From Ilumatobacteraceae bacterium (lineage in GTDB: Bacteria; Actinomycetota; Acidimicrobiia; Acidimicrobiales; Ilumatobacteraceae), in the NCBI GenBank assembly GCA_021298435.1, contig JAJTFJ010000013.1:1-45018 (forward strand): a DNA stretch of 45,018 nucleotides, in the 5' to 3' direction. The notes below the pieces were generated by a model. That model searched no databases and was not told the DNA's origin. It saw only the letters and a list, made by a program, of their open reading frames with translations. Positions 8,691-19,996 of this stretch are shown one piece after another (the stretch's first letter is position 1; every line of letters begins with the position of its first letter). The translations under genes were made by a program, and so were the position numbers.

Positions 8691-8981
8691 ATGGTGGAGC
8701 CATCTATGACAAGCGGAAATCACCCCACCGCTCTCGAACTCCACGTGCTTCGTCTACTCGTCGAGTCCCAGGGAAAGATCATCGGGCGAGATTTCCTGGC
8801 ACGCCAGACCGGACTTGAAAGCGCATCAGCACGACGCATCGATGCCTCCCTCGTTGCCATTCGACGCTGGCTGGGAGCGGACTCTGTGGTGACAGTACGC
8901 CGGCGAGGCTGGATGCTCAGCGAGGCTGGTCATCTTGAAGCAGAGAAATACCTGCGCCAGCATGTAAACAATAAACCATGA
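8691..8981 (+). CDS. Small winged-helix DNA-binding protein
   Basis: The 96-residue product resembles a lone winged-helix domain of the OmpR C-terminal type. Helix and wing segments can be read as LELHVLRLLVESQGKIIGR, DFLARQTG, ASARRIDASLVAIRRWLG (recognition helix) and the wing hairpin VVTVRRRGWMLS. It has no receiver domain. Two starts are possible: ATG 8691, seven bases after TAGGGT (leaderless type), or ATG 8706, preceded by GGTGGAG; the first is listed. Its stop overlaps the start of the cation:proton antiporter gene by four bases, so it probably regulates or is co-regulated with that transporter. This link is inference. Confidence 0.75.
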   Translation: MVEPSMTSGNHPTALELHVLRLLVESQGKIIGRDFLARQTGLESASARRIDASLVAIRRWLGADSVVTVRRRGWMLSEAGHLEAEKYLRQHVNNKP

Positions 8982-10210
8982 TTTCTTCAATTCTGGCCGC
9001 GGGCGGAGCCCTCGATTACGGCCAAATATTCACTTCCCTGGGTCTTGTGCTCGTCGTCGCAAAGCTTGCTGCCGAGCTCTGTGAGCGCATCCGTATTCCT
9101 GCCGTTCTCGGAGAAATCACTGCGGGCATCGTTATCGGGCCCTCCATGTTGGGACTTGTCGAGCCAAGTGATGCTCTTCGTGTTCTTGCCGAAGTCGGCG
9201 TCATTATCTTGCTGGCCGAGGTTGGTCTCGAGATGAATCTCAACGAACTGCGTCGGGTGGGACGTGCATCGATGCTCGTCGCAATCATCGGTGTTGTTCT
9301 TCCTATGTCTTCCGGTGTCATCGCTGGAAAAGCATTTGGTGAATCTCTCAATGCCTCGCTCTTCCTCGGTGCGGCCCTTGCAGCAACAAGCGTCGGAATT
9401 ACTGCACGTGTGTTTGGAGACCTCAAAGCATTGGGATCAACTGAGGCGCGGATTGTCCTTGGCGCAGCAGTTGCCGACGATGTCTTCGGACTCATCATTC
9501 TCACCGTTGTCACTCGCGTTGTCGAACAGGGCTCAATTGATGCAGTGGGGCTCATCAGCACCATTGCTCTGGCCGTTGGCTTCTTGGTGATTGCTGGCGC
9601 AATCGGACTTCTCCTTGTTCCGAAGATCTTTGCGTTTGTGGGCGCCAAAGCTGCATCACCTGCCACCATCGGCGTTCTGGCAGCTGCCGTCACATTCGGA
9701 TTCTCTGCTGCAGCAAGTGGTGCAAAACTTGCCCCCATCATCGGAGCATTCGTTGCCGGAACTGCTTTGGGTCGCACCCAGCAACACCACACAATCGCAC
9801 GGGACTTTTCAATTCTTGGAAGCATCTTTATTCCCATTTTCTTCATGCAAATTGGAATCGATACTGATGTCACAAAGTTCTTCTCAACGCATGTCTTGCT
9901 AGTTGCTGGCGTTCTTACCGTCATTGCCATTGCCGGCAAAGTTCTTGCTGCAGCGGGAGCACGAGGCACAAAAACCGACAAGTTACTCATTGGAATCGGC
10001 ATGATTCCGCGCGGCGAAGTCGGTCTCATCTTTGCCACCATCGGTGTTTCCATTGGTGTTTTCAACGATGAGCTCTATGCGATCGTGCTTCTTATGGTTC
10101 TTCTCACCACCATCATCACGCCTCCACTCTTGCGGTGGAGAATTGAAGCTGGTCGGTCCGCGCTGAACGATGTTGAGACCGCAGAAGTAACAGAAGAACC
10201 AGAGAAGTAA
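8978..10210 (+). CDS. Cation:proton antiporter, CPA2 family
   Basis: The 410-residue membrane protein has about 12 hydrophobic segments and belongs to the CPA2 monovalent cation:proton antiporters (KefB/NapA-like). Family marks are RIPAVLGEITAGIVIGPS in the second helix region, the paired aspartates in AAVADDVFGL (D167-D168), typical of electrogenic Na+/H+ exchangers, and IPRGEVGLIFATIG near residue 350. It lacks the C-terminal TrkA-N and TrkA-C regulatory domains of Kef channels and ends in a short acidic tail. Sodium/proton exchange for pH or salt control is the likely role. Its ATG overlaps the winged-helix stop (ATGA). Confidence 0.88.
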   Translation: MISSILAAGGALDYGQIFTSLGLVLVVAKLAAELCERIRIPAVLGEITAGIVIGPSMLGLVEPSDALRVLAEVGVIILLAEVGLEMNLNELRRVGRASMLVAIIGVVLPMSSGVIAGKAFGESLNASLFLGAALAATSVGITARVFGDLKALGSTEARIVLGAAVADDVFGLIILTVVTRVVEQGSIDAVGLISTIALAVGFLVIAGAIGLLLVPKIFAFVGAKAASPATIGVLAAAVTFGFSAAASGAKLAPIIGAFVAGTALGRTQQHHTIARDFSILGSIFIPIFFMQIGIDTDVTKFFSTHVLLVAGVLTVIAIAGKVLAAAGARGTKTDKLLIGIGMIPRGEVGLIFATIGVSIGVFNDELYAIVLLMVLLTTIITPPLLRWRIEAGRSALNDVETAEVTEEPEK

Positions 10211-12025
<1,815 letters not shown>

Positions 12026-12041
12026 ATAGTCATAACAATCT

Positions 12042-12084
12042 GACCCGCGTCACCACAACGAGGTGGAGGCGCGGGTCTTTTTGT
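12042..12084 (+). terminator. Rho-independent terminator of glnK-amt
   Basis: GACCCGCG pairs with CGCGGGTC (to 12077) with an inner CACC/GGTG pairing, followed by a run of five T and TTTGT. It lies 17 bases after the amt stop codon. Confidence 0.85.
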
Positions 12085-12095
12085 TTGTCTCCTCA

Positions 12096-12138
12096 TTCAC
12101 CAAGCAGAAACACACCCGAAACAATCAACTTCTACCTT
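12096..12138 (+). promoter_or_regulatory. Promoter region of second amt with GlnR-like boxes
   Basis: TTCAC-N6-GAAAC-N6-GAAAC runs from 12096 to 12122. The 11-base period and the GAAAC half-sites resemble actinobacterial GlnR sites (GTnAC-N6-GAAAC). TACCTT at 12133-12138 is a candidate -10. The assignment is by resemblance only. Confidence 0.4.
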
Positions 12139-12172
12139 GGTGTCAACCTCAACGTCTACATAGGAGACACCA

Positions 12173-13423
12173 ATGCTTTTCGCAGCAGACATCGATACCG
12201 GCGCAACAGCCTGGGTACTGATTTCCATTGCACTTGTTGCATTCATGACCCCAGGCCTCGCCTTCTTCTATGGAGGAATGGTGCGCGCCAAGAACGTGCT
12301 CGGCATGTTGATGCAGAACATCTTTGCGATGGGCCTCATCAGCGTGCTCTGGGCCACTGTTGGCTTCAGTCTCGCGTTTGGTGGAACAGGCAAATACTTC
12401 GGCAACTTTGATTTCCTCTTTATGAAGGACCTATCAACCATCAGTGAGCTTCCTGGCTACACCGGCGACTTCGCGTTGGTGATTCCGATTCTCGCGTTCT
12501 TCGCATTTCAGATGATGTTCGCCGTGATCACGCCAGCACTCATTACTGGTGCAACTGCTGATCGCTTGAAGTTCTCTGCATACGCAATCATCATCGGCGT
12601 GTGGGCTGTCATTGTGTACCCCACCATCGCTCACTGGGTCTTTAGCCCCAACGGTTGGTTGTTCCAGCTCGGCGCGCTCGACTTTGCTGGTGGCGCAGTG
12701 ATTCACGTCAACGCTGGTGTTGCAGCGCTTGCCATCGTTCTTGTTCTTGGCAACCGCAAGGGATGGCCACGTGAGGCAATGCCTCCACACAACTTGCCGT
12801 ACACCATTCTCGGAACCGGCATCTTGTGGTTCGGTTGGTTCGGCTTCAATGCTGGCTCAGCACTTGCAGCAAATGGTCTTGCAGCACAAGCACTTGTCAA
12901 CACTCACCTCGGTGCTGCGTCAGCAATGTGCGGATGGCTCCTTGTTGAAAAACTCAAGGCTGGTCATGCAACATCATTAGGAGCAGCATCTGGTGCAGTT
13001 GCCGGCCTTGTTGCCATCACACCATGCGCCGGATTCGTCGGCGGCATGTCTCCGATCTACATCGGCTTCATCGCTGGTGCTGTTTGCTACCTCGCACTCA
13101 CACTGAAGACAAAGTTTGGATTCGACGACAGCCTCGATGTCATCGCGGTTCACCTTGTTGGTGGAATTCTCGGAGCAATCCTTCTCGCATTCTTCGCCGA
13201 CACGAAAGTCAACTCCCTTGGCTTCAATGGCATCTTCTATGGCGGCGGTGCTGAACTCCTGATGGACCAGCTTGTTGCTCTTGGTGCAACGATCGCCTTC
13301 TCCTTCACCGTCACATGGGTGTTGGCAAAGGTTCTCGATAAAACCATCGGTCTTCGCGTCTCGACCGAAGATGAACTTGTTGGTCTTGACCAGAGCCAGC
13401 ACGCAGAATCCGCATACCAGTGA
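12173..13423 (+). CDS. amt: Ammonium transporter (second copy)
   Basis: A second Amt channel, 416 residues, clearly diverged from the first: its N-terminus reads FMTPGLAFFYGGMVRAKN instead of LMQAGFALVEAGLTRGKN. Pore histidines are in AVIHVNAGVAAL and IAVHLVGGILGA. The ATG is preceded by TAGGAGA at the right distance. A PII gene follows after 33 bases. Two Amt-GlnK pairs in opposite gene order (glnK-amt, amt-glnK) suggest a high-affinity and a general ammonium uptake route, or different regulation of each; which is which cannot be told. Confidence 0.95.
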   Translation: MLFAADIDTGATAWVLISIALVAFMTPGLAFFYGGMVRAKNVLGMLMQNIFAMGLISVLWATVGFSLAFGGTGKYFGNFDFLFMKDLSTISELPGYTGDFALVIPILAFFAFQMMFAVITPALITGATADRLKFSAYAIIIGVWAVIVYPTIAHWVFSPNGWLFQLGALDFAGGAVIHVNAGVAALAIVLVLGNRKGWPREAMPPHNLPYTILGTGILWFGWFGFNAGSALAANGLAAQALVNTHLGAASAMCGWLLVEKLKAGHATSLGAASGAVAGLVAITPCAGFVGGMSPIYIGFIAGAVCYLALTLKTKFGFDDSLDVIAVHLVGGILGAILLAFFADTKVNSLGFNGIFYGGGAELLMDQLVALGATIAFSFTVTWVLAKVLDKTIGLRVSTEDELVGLDQSQHAESAYQ

Positions 13424-13438
13424 TCACCACTTCTCTAG

Positions 13439-14934
<1,496 letters not shown>

Positions 14935-14937
14935 GTC

Positions 14938-15846
14938 ATGGCATTGCATCCACAAGCACAAGTAATTCTTCAGATGATGGCTGCTGCTGGTGGCCCTGTC
15001 ATTCAAGATTCTGATGCGGCTGCATTTCGTGAGTACTACAACTCACGTCAACTGCCATCAAACGAAGAGATGTTCGAGATTCGTGATGTGACCGCAGGTG
15101 GCGTGCCATCGCGTTTGTATCGCCCGAATGCTGACAAGAACTTGGGCTTGCTTGTGTACTACCACGGTGGTGGATGGGTGATTGGTGGGCTCGACTCACA
15201 CGATGCAACGTGTCGTTCACTCGCAAACCGCATGGGCCATGCAGTGCTCAGCGTTGATTACCGCTTGGCACCGGAGAACCCCTTCCCTGCTGCTGTTGAA
15301 GACGCCATGTGCTCACTTCGTTGGGCATACGAGAACGCATCCGAACTTGGCATCAACCCTGATCGCATCGCAGTGGGTGGAGACAGCGCTGGAGGAAACC
15401 TCGCAGCAATTGTGAGCCAGCAGCGCCCCGTGCCTTTGGTGTTCCAACTCTTGATCTACCCAGCGACCGACATGACAGCGTCGTTCCCGTCTCACGTGGA
15501 AAATGCAGCGGGCCCAGTGTTAACAACACAAGCAATGCAGTGGTTCACAAATCACTACATGCCTGCCGGTGCTGACGTGAAGGACCCCTTGGCATCCCCA
15601 CACTTCGCACCGGACTCACTGCTGAAGGGTGCACCACCTGCACTCATCATCACTGCAGAACTTGATCCGCTTCGTGATGAAGGCGAAGAGTACGGACGTC
15701 GACTGATTGCAAATGGCGTCACCGCCAGCGTGGTGCGATTCAACGGCATGTTCCACAGCTTCTTCCAGATGCAACAGTTGCTGGATGATGCGAACACTGC
15801 GCACACTATGGCGGCGTTCTTCACCGCTCGCGCACTCAGCGCTTAA
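14938..15846 (+). CDS. Alpha/beta hydrolase, hormone-sensitive lipase type
   Basis: The 302-residue esterase has the marks of the HSL (bacterial family IV) esterases: the oxyanion motif YYHGGGWVIGG near residues 74-84, the nucleophile elbow GDSAGGNLAA near residues 148-157, the acid in ELDPLRDEGEEY and the catalytic histidine in MFHSFFQM near residue 270. It hydrolyses carboxyl esters of small or medium chains; the natural substrate is unknown. ATG 14938 follows the FrhB-like gene stop by three bases, so both are probably on one transcript. It converges with the uracil-DNA glycosylase gene, overlapping it by four bases. Confidence 0.88.
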   Translation: MALHPQAQVILQMMAAAGGPVIQDSDAAAFREYYNSRQLPSNEEMFEIRDVTAGGVPSRLYRPNADKNLGLLVYYHGGGWVIGGLDSHDATCRSLANRMGHAVLSVDYRLAPENPFPAAVEDAMCSLRWAYENASELGINPDRIAVGGDSAGGNLAAIVSQQRPVPLVFQLLIYPATDMTASFPSHVENAAGPVLTTQAMQWFTNHYMPAGADVKDPLASPHFAPDSLLKGAPPALIITAELDPLRDEGEEYGRRLIANGVTASVVRFNGMFHSFFQMQQLLDDANTAHTMAAFFTARALSA

Positions 15847-16505
15847 TTCGTCAACGTTCGAGCGCGAGCAAAAACCGCGTCAATCATTGGCTCTGTCAAC
15901 TTGCCCGTAAAGGTGTTTTGTTGGCTCGGGTGAAATGAACAAATGATGACTGTGCCATCGGGGGCAACAACTTCCACGCCGTGACCAAACTTTGGTCGAG
16001 GTTTCACGCCCCACTCTTTGCACACAGCTTCATACGCGAAGCTGCCAAGACACACCACAACACGAACGTGTTTCAACAACTGTCGTTCACGTTGCAAGTA
16101 CGTCACGCATGTGTCGCGCTCAACGTTCGTCGGTTTGTTGTCGGGCGGTGCACAACGCACTGCGCTTGACACCCACGCACCTGTCAACTTCAAACCGTCA
16201 TCTGCGCCAACACTTTCGGCTTGCGTTGCAAACCCCGCTTTGTGCATCGCGCGATACAACCAGTCACCACTGCGGTCACCGGTGAACATGCGACCAGTGC
16301 GGTTCGCACCATGTGCGGCGGGTGCAAGTCCCATCACCCACAGGCCAGCCTTCGCATCACCAAAGCCTGGAACACCCTTGCCCCAGTACTCCTGGTCGCG
16401 AAACGACGCGCGCTTCTCAACGGCCACCGACTCACGCCATTCCACCAAACGAGGGCATGCCACGCACGATGCAATGTCGTCACACACTCGTTTCAGGGAA
16501 TCCAC
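15843..16505 (-). CDS. Uracil-DNA glycosylase, family 5 (UDGb)
   Basis: The enzyme cuts uracil and related deaminated bases from DNA at the start of base-excision repair. Family 5 marks are the motif GLAPAAHGANRTGR and the C-terminal SFHPSQQNTFTGK. Cysteines in SCVACPRL, SAVRCAPP, and DTCVTYL would ligate the 4Fe-4S cluster. The frame is open to a TTG at 16544, but GTG 16505 (220 residues) is preferred because it brings the N-terminus close to the usual one and lies seven bases after the hexamer TACTGT. It is divergent from the histidine phosphatase gene. Confidence 0.88.
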   Translation of the reverse strand: MDSLKRVCDDIASCVACPRLVEWRESVAVEKRASFRDQEYWGKGVPGFGDAKAGLWVMGLAPAAHGANRTGRMFTGDRSGDWLYRAMHKAGFATQAESVGADDGLKLTGAWVSSAVRCAPPDNKPTNVERDTCVTYLQRERQLLKHVRVVVCLGSFAYEAVCKEWGVKPRPKFGHGVEVVAPDGTVIICSFHPSQQNTFTGKLTEPMIDAVFARARTLTN

Positions 16506-16512
16506 GACCCCA

Positions 16513-16518
16513 ACAGTA
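16513..16518 (-). promoter_or_regulatory. Candidate -10 hexamer before uracil-DNA glycosylase
   Basis: Minus-strand TACTGT fits TANNNT and is followed by seven bases and GTG 16505, which supports that codon as a leaderless start. Confidence 0.4.
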
Positions 16519-16531
16519 GGTTGGATACTGC

Positions 16532-17185
16532 ATGGCACCCGCAAAGAAAACTGCTCCCCCGTCGTCCACCGTCATCTTGATGGTGCGCCACGGCCAGACC
16601 CCCACCACGGGCAAGATTCTCCCGGGTCGGGCTGCGGGGCTGCACTTGGCCGAGGCGGGTGTAGCGCAGGCTCATCGCGTGGCTGAGCGCATTGCCGAAT
16701 TGCCAAAGATTGATGCCATCTATGCATCACCTCTTGAGCGTGCTCGCGAGACCGCGGCACCCATTGCAAAGGCACTCAAGCAACGCGTGAAGATCGACAA
16801 GGGACTTCTTGAATGCGACTTCGGTGATTGGACCGGTGCAGAACTCAGCAAGTTGATGAAGTTGCCCGAATGGTCCACCGTGCAGAAGGCACCGAGCACA
16901 TTCCGTTTCCCCAGTGGCGAGTCATTCACCGAAATGCAAACACGCATGGTGAGCGCCCTCGATCGCATTCGTGCAGCGCACCCTGGTGGCACTGTTGTCT
17001 GCGTTTCGCATGCCGACCCCATCAAAGCTGCTGTTGCTCATGCCATGGGCACACACATTGATCTCTTCCAGCGCATTGTCATCGGTACGTGCTCCGTGAG
17101 TGCTGTTGCATACACAGGCCACGGCCCCATTGTTCTCACCGTTAACTCCACTGGCGGTTCTTTGGCCGACCTGCGTCCGTCCTGA
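16532..17185 (+). CDS. Histidine phosphatase superfamily protein, MSMEG_4193 family
   Basis: The 217-residue protein has the phosphoglycerate-mutase-like core: the phospho-histidine motif MVRHGQT (His20), SPLERARETA, the acidic ECDFGDWTGAEL and the second catalytic histidine in CVSHADPIKA. The segment MGTHIDLFQRIVIGTCSVS is characteristic of the actinobacterial MSMEG_4193 family. That family is found next to DUF3090 and SCO1664-family genes, as here, often near the mycothiol gene mshC. The phosphorylated substrate is unknown. ATG 16532 follows the TTGGATACTGC region without a clear ribosome site; the DUF3090 gene begins 24 bases after its stop. Confidence 0.88.
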   Translation: MAPAKKTAPPSSTVILMVRHGQTPTTGKILPGRAAGLHLAEAGVAQAHRVAERIAELPKIDAIYASPLERARETAAPIAKALKQRVKIDKGLLECDFGDWTGAELSKLMKLPEWSTVQKAPSTFRFPSGESFTEMQTRMVSALDRIRAAHPGGTVVCVSHADPIKAAVAHAMGTHIDLFQRIVIGTCSVSAVAYTGHGPIVLTVNSTGGSLADLRPS

Positions 17186-17209
17186 CACAACTGGCACACT
17201 GGTAGTCAC

Positions 17210-17743
17210 ATGGGTTTCTATTTCGATTTCGAAGATGCAGATGGTTTCGCCACTGGCGCCATTGGGCAGCCTGGTGATCGCACGTTCTATGTGCAGGTGC
17301 GCGGCGACGGACGCACGGTCTCCATCAAGTGCGAGAAGCAACAAGTAGCAGCGCTTGCTGAATACTTGCGCGGCATGTTGGCCGACATGCCCGATACCGG
17401 CACTGATATTGATTCAACATCGGCATCATTAGTGAACCCAGTGGAACAAGATTTCGTTTTGGGTTCTGTAGGTCTTGGCGTTGATCGCCCCAACATGCGC
17501 ATGGTGGTGCAGTTAGAAGAGATGGTGCTGGTCGATGAAGACGACGAAGACATCTTTGATCTTCTGGATGAAGACGATGAGGACAACGACAACAGCACTG
17601 TGGTGCGCGTGATGCTCACGCCGTCACAAGCTCGTGCATTCTGCGAAACGGCAGATCTGTTCATCAATGCTGGTCGCGCCATCTGCAAGTGGTGCGCCGC
17701 ACCGGTTGACCCTGCAGGCCACGCTTGCCCCAAGTTCAATTAA
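17210..17743 (+). CDS. DUF3090 family protein
   Basis: This 177-residue protein matches DUF3090, an actinobacterial family without known activity. It begins YFDFEDADGF and has QPGDRTFYVQVRGDG near residue 24, an acidic stretch of Asp and Glu near residues 105-125, then MLTPSQARAFCETADLFINAGR and the C-terminal CKWCAAPVDPAGHACPKFN. The three cysteines and the histidine at the end look like a small zinc site, although the fourth ligand must be the histidine. It lies in the conserved trio with the MSMEG_4193 and SCO1664 families, which suggests a shared pathway. Confidence 0.88.
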   Translation: MGFYFDFEDADGFATGAIGQPGDRTFYVQVRGDGRTVSIKCEKQQVAALAEYLRGMLADMPDTGTDIDSTSASLVNPVEQDFVLGSVGLGVDRPNMRMVVQLEEMVLVDEDDEDIFDLLDEDDEDNDNSTVVRVMLTPSQARAFCETADLFINAGRAICKWCAAPVDPAGHACPKFN

Positions 17744-17776
17744 GCATTCGCGTAATCGCACGGACGACTGACACGT

Positions 17777-18475
17777 ATGAGTAACACGCCAGAACTTCTG
17801 CAGTTACTCACTGATGGCCACCTTGAAATTGAAGGCCGCATGCCGAACTCTTCAAACGCCACATTTCTGATGGCGGTGGGTGACGACGGCACGCAGGGCA
17901 TCTACAAACCACTCACGGGCGAGCGTCCACTGTGGGACTTTCCACCAGGCCTCTTCAAGCGCGAAGTTGCTGCGTATCGCCTCAGCGAAGCACTGCAGTA
18001 CGACATCATCCCGCCGACAGTTGTGCGTGAAGGGCCATTGGGTGAAGGTTCGTTGCAGTTGTTTATCAACCATGATCCGTCACTGCATTACTTCACCTTC
18101 CTCGATGACCGCCCGGAACTGCATGATCAATTGCGCACGATGGCCGTGTTCGACATTGTTGCCAACAACACTGATCGCAAGGGTGGTCATGTATTGGTAG
18201 ATGCGGATGATCATCTCTGGGGCATCGACCATGGTGTGTGCTTTAGCGACGATTTCAAGTTACGCACGGTGATTTGGGACTTTGCCGGCGAAGACATCGC
18301 AGATGAACTTCTCGCACCACTGGAAGTTCTCATGAATGATGTTCCTACGAATCTTGCGTCATTGCTGACGGAAGATGAAATTGATGCGATGCTGGAGCGC
18401 ATCGGATGGCTTCTGCGCAACAGAGTCTTTCCCGCACCAGAGAGTCGATATCAATACCCGTGGCCACTTCTTTAG
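17777..18475 (+). CDS. SCO1664 family protein, distant PI3/PI4-kinase-like fold
   Basis: The 232-residue protein is the third member of the trio. It shows a reduced lipid-kinase-like core: GIYKP with a candidate ATP lysine (K44), GLFKREVAAYRLSEAL, the catalytic-loop-like VFDIVANNTDRKGGH (D126, N131, D133) and the metal-binding-like GIDHGVCF (D151). These match the distant resemblance to phosphatidylinositol kinases described for the family. Whether it phosphorylates a lipid, a protein or another compound is unknown. The 3' end overlaps the next gene by 16 bases, which points to translational coupling. Confidence 0.85.
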   Translation: MSNTPELLQLLTDGHLEIEGRMPNSSNATFLMAVGDDGTQGIYKPLTGERPLWDFPPGLFKREVAAYRLSEALQYDIIPPTVVREGPLGEGSLQLFINHDPSLHYFTFLDDRPELHDQLRTMAVFDIVANNTDRKGGHVLVDADDHLWGIDHGVCFSDDFKLRTVIWDFAGEDIADELLAPLEVLMNDVPTNLASLLTEDEIDAMLERIGWLLRNRVFPAPESRYQYPWPLL

Positions 18476-19431
18476 ACGATCTCATCCGTAGCGCCGACCT
18501 TGATGGTCTTGTGCGCCATGTTGATGACACGAGTTCGTCGCGCGATTGGGAACACTTAGTGCGGATTCGTAATGAAGCGCGCAGTGCAGTAAAAACCGGG
18601 CGCCAGTTGTGGCCGATTGCAACACTGGCCAACTATCGACTTGCGTTGTGGGCGCCTGCAGAATTCGCAGTGCGCGCTCTGGATGACACTGCCCGCACAT
18701 TCATGCCTGGTCCCGTGAGTGAGATTCTTGCGGTGCATAATCGCTGGGAAGATCTGGATGAGCATCTGGCACCCGGACACGATCGTTCACTCGTGGCGTA
18801 TGAGCGTGCGTTGCGTGGCGACGAAGTTGATGAGAGTGAAGTTGCAGTTCTTGATGTGCCCATCAATCCGCAGTGGTGGGAGCCGCAGTATTCGTTAGCT
18901 GTTTACTCTGATAATGGATTGCAGTTTGATCCGATTGATGTCGCATCGCCGTCTGCGGTGACGTCGACCGCGCATGTTGCTGGCTTGGACGATGCAACTG
19001 TCGACGTGTTCCGCCGCATGATGGAACCATGGACTGCCCAATCCAATGGCACGGCTCAGGCTGCCGTGGTGGAAGGCGGCATTGAAGAGGCGCTTGGCGC
19101 TTTAGGGCTTGTCAGCGCGGGGATTACAGAGGTCTCCCCTGGTGAGGCATTGCAGTTACTGGCCTGGGCGGCATCAAGTGGCGGAGCGCATGGGAAGCGC
19201 CGTGGGGCTGCGACTGGCAGAAGTGAGGCTTGGTGGCTACTGGCCACGTTCACGGGCTTAGACGAGGACTGGCCGTGCGATGCGGAAGAGTTGGGTGAAG
19301 TCATCGAGAGCTTGAACTTCACTGTGTTCCGCAATGACGAAGCACCCACCACGGGCTGGGGCCTTCACTTGATTATTGAAGACCCAGAAGAAGGCTTAAC
19401 GGTTGCGCTGAGCGCCACCGACCACGCCTAA
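18460..19431 (+). CDS. Hypothetical protein, 323 aa, coupled to the SCO1664-family gene
   Basis: I do not recognise this protein. From the GTG at 18460 it has 323 residues, no signal peptide or membrane helix, and an Ala/Asp/Glu-rich acidic composition. The N-terminal 100 residues look helical (LDDLIRSADLDGLVRHVDD, LVRIRNEARSAVK). The central part has PINPQWWEPQYSLAVY, and the C-terminal part has GAHGKRRGAATGRSEAWWL and GWGLHLIIED. The frame is open to an ATG at 18406, but that would overlap the SCO1664-family gene by 70 bases; GTG 18460 overlaps by 16. The position at the end of the trio suggests it belongs to the same process. Confidence 0.7.
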   Translation: MATSLDDLIRSADLDGLVRHVDDTSSSRDWEHLVRIRNEARSAVKTGRQLWPIATLANYRLALWAPAEFAVRALDDTARTFMPGPVSEILAVHNRWEDLDEHLAPGHDRSLVAYERALRGDEVDESEVAVLDVPINPQWWEPQYSLAVYSDNGLQFDPIDVASPSAVTSTAHVAGLDDATVDVFRRMMEPWTAQSNGTAQAAVVEGGIEEALGALGLVSAGITEVSPGEALQLLAWAASSGGAHGKRRGAATGRSEAWWLLATFTGLDEDWPCDAEELGEVIESLNFTVFRNDEAPTTGWGLHLIIEDPEEGLTVALSATDHA

Positions 19432-19436
19432 CCCCT

Positions 19437-19709
19437 TTAGAACTTGGTCGCAATCTGCGCGTACACCCCGATGAAGCCAGTGGCCGTGATGAACCCCAAA
19501 GTCCACATTCCTGCAACCAAATGATCGACTCTCTTCTCCAGCCGATCAGCACCCTTTTGAAGAAGTTCGATGTCCGGCTTACGCGCGACATCGGACCAGC
19601 CAGATGGCGGCAGATGTTCCATCATCGTGTTTGCAACTTCTTCACCCATCAGCCCCCTTAAACATGTGTGCATTTCAAATCGTTGTGCTTCTGTAATCAC
19701 TGCAGTCAT
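19437..19709 (-). CDS. Small membrane-anchored protein with helical domain
   Basis: The 90-residue product resembles a group of short actinobacterial proteins with a LMGEEVANTMMEHLPPSGWSD-like core followed by a coiled stretch (IELLQKGADRLEKRVDHL) and one C-terminal membrane helix (about residues 68-88, FITATGFIGVYAQI). I know no function for the group. The ATG at 19709 lies behind an excellent AAGGAGA site, so this start is preferred over an in-frame one at 19754. It converges with the 323-residue gene, leaving five bases between stops. Confidence 0.65.
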   Translation of the reverse strand: MTAVITEAQRFEMHTCLRGLMGEEVANTMMEHLPPSGWSDVARKPDIELLQKGADRLEKRVDHLVAGMWTLGFITATGFIGVYAQIATKF

Positions 19710-19932
19710 TTCTTCTCCTTCATCAATAGGTTTCAGAGAATGTGTTCCGCGCAACTACTTCGCAGGCAGAAACATTTGAACACGAGTTGATGAGGCATTT
19801 CAATTGCCGATTTACCGAACACGCAAAAGAAAACACAGTGCGTCACAGCACAAAACAGAACGTTCAACAAAGCAAACACAGCGCGTCGTAAAAACAAAAC
19901 ATCGCACAACAACATGTGTCGTAATAATCAAA

Positions 19933-19961
19933 CAGACCCCCGCCGCAATGGCGAGGGTCTG
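19933..19961 (-). terminator. Terminator downstream of etfA
   Basis: On the minus strand CAGACCCTCGCC-ATTGC-GGCGGGGGTCTG forms a long GC-rich hairpin followed by TTTGATT. The etfA stop lies 36 bases upstream on that strand. Confidence 0.75.
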
Positions 19962-19974
19962 TTGAAAAAATCAT

Positions 19975-19990
19975 CTGACCAAATGGTCAG
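19975..19990 (-). terminator. Second, weaker terminator-like hairpin after etfA
   Basis: CTGACC-ATTT-GGTCAG is a perfect six-base stem, followed on the minus strand by ATGA and a run of six T. It comes directly after the etfA stop and before the stronger GC-rich hairpin, so the operon may end in tandem terminators. Confidence 0.55.
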
Positions 19991-19996
19991 TGAGAA

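Noticed and set aside
9016-10065. 349-codon open frame opposite the cation:proton antiporter
   Set aside because: The antiporter frame is certain, and the antisense protein is low-complexity and without family resemblance.
19710-19932. Gap with a 60-codon minus-strand frame rich in Cys and Phe
   Set aside because: It is A- and CA-rich intergenic sequence, the frame has no ribosome site, and its composition is unlike that of neighbouring genes.
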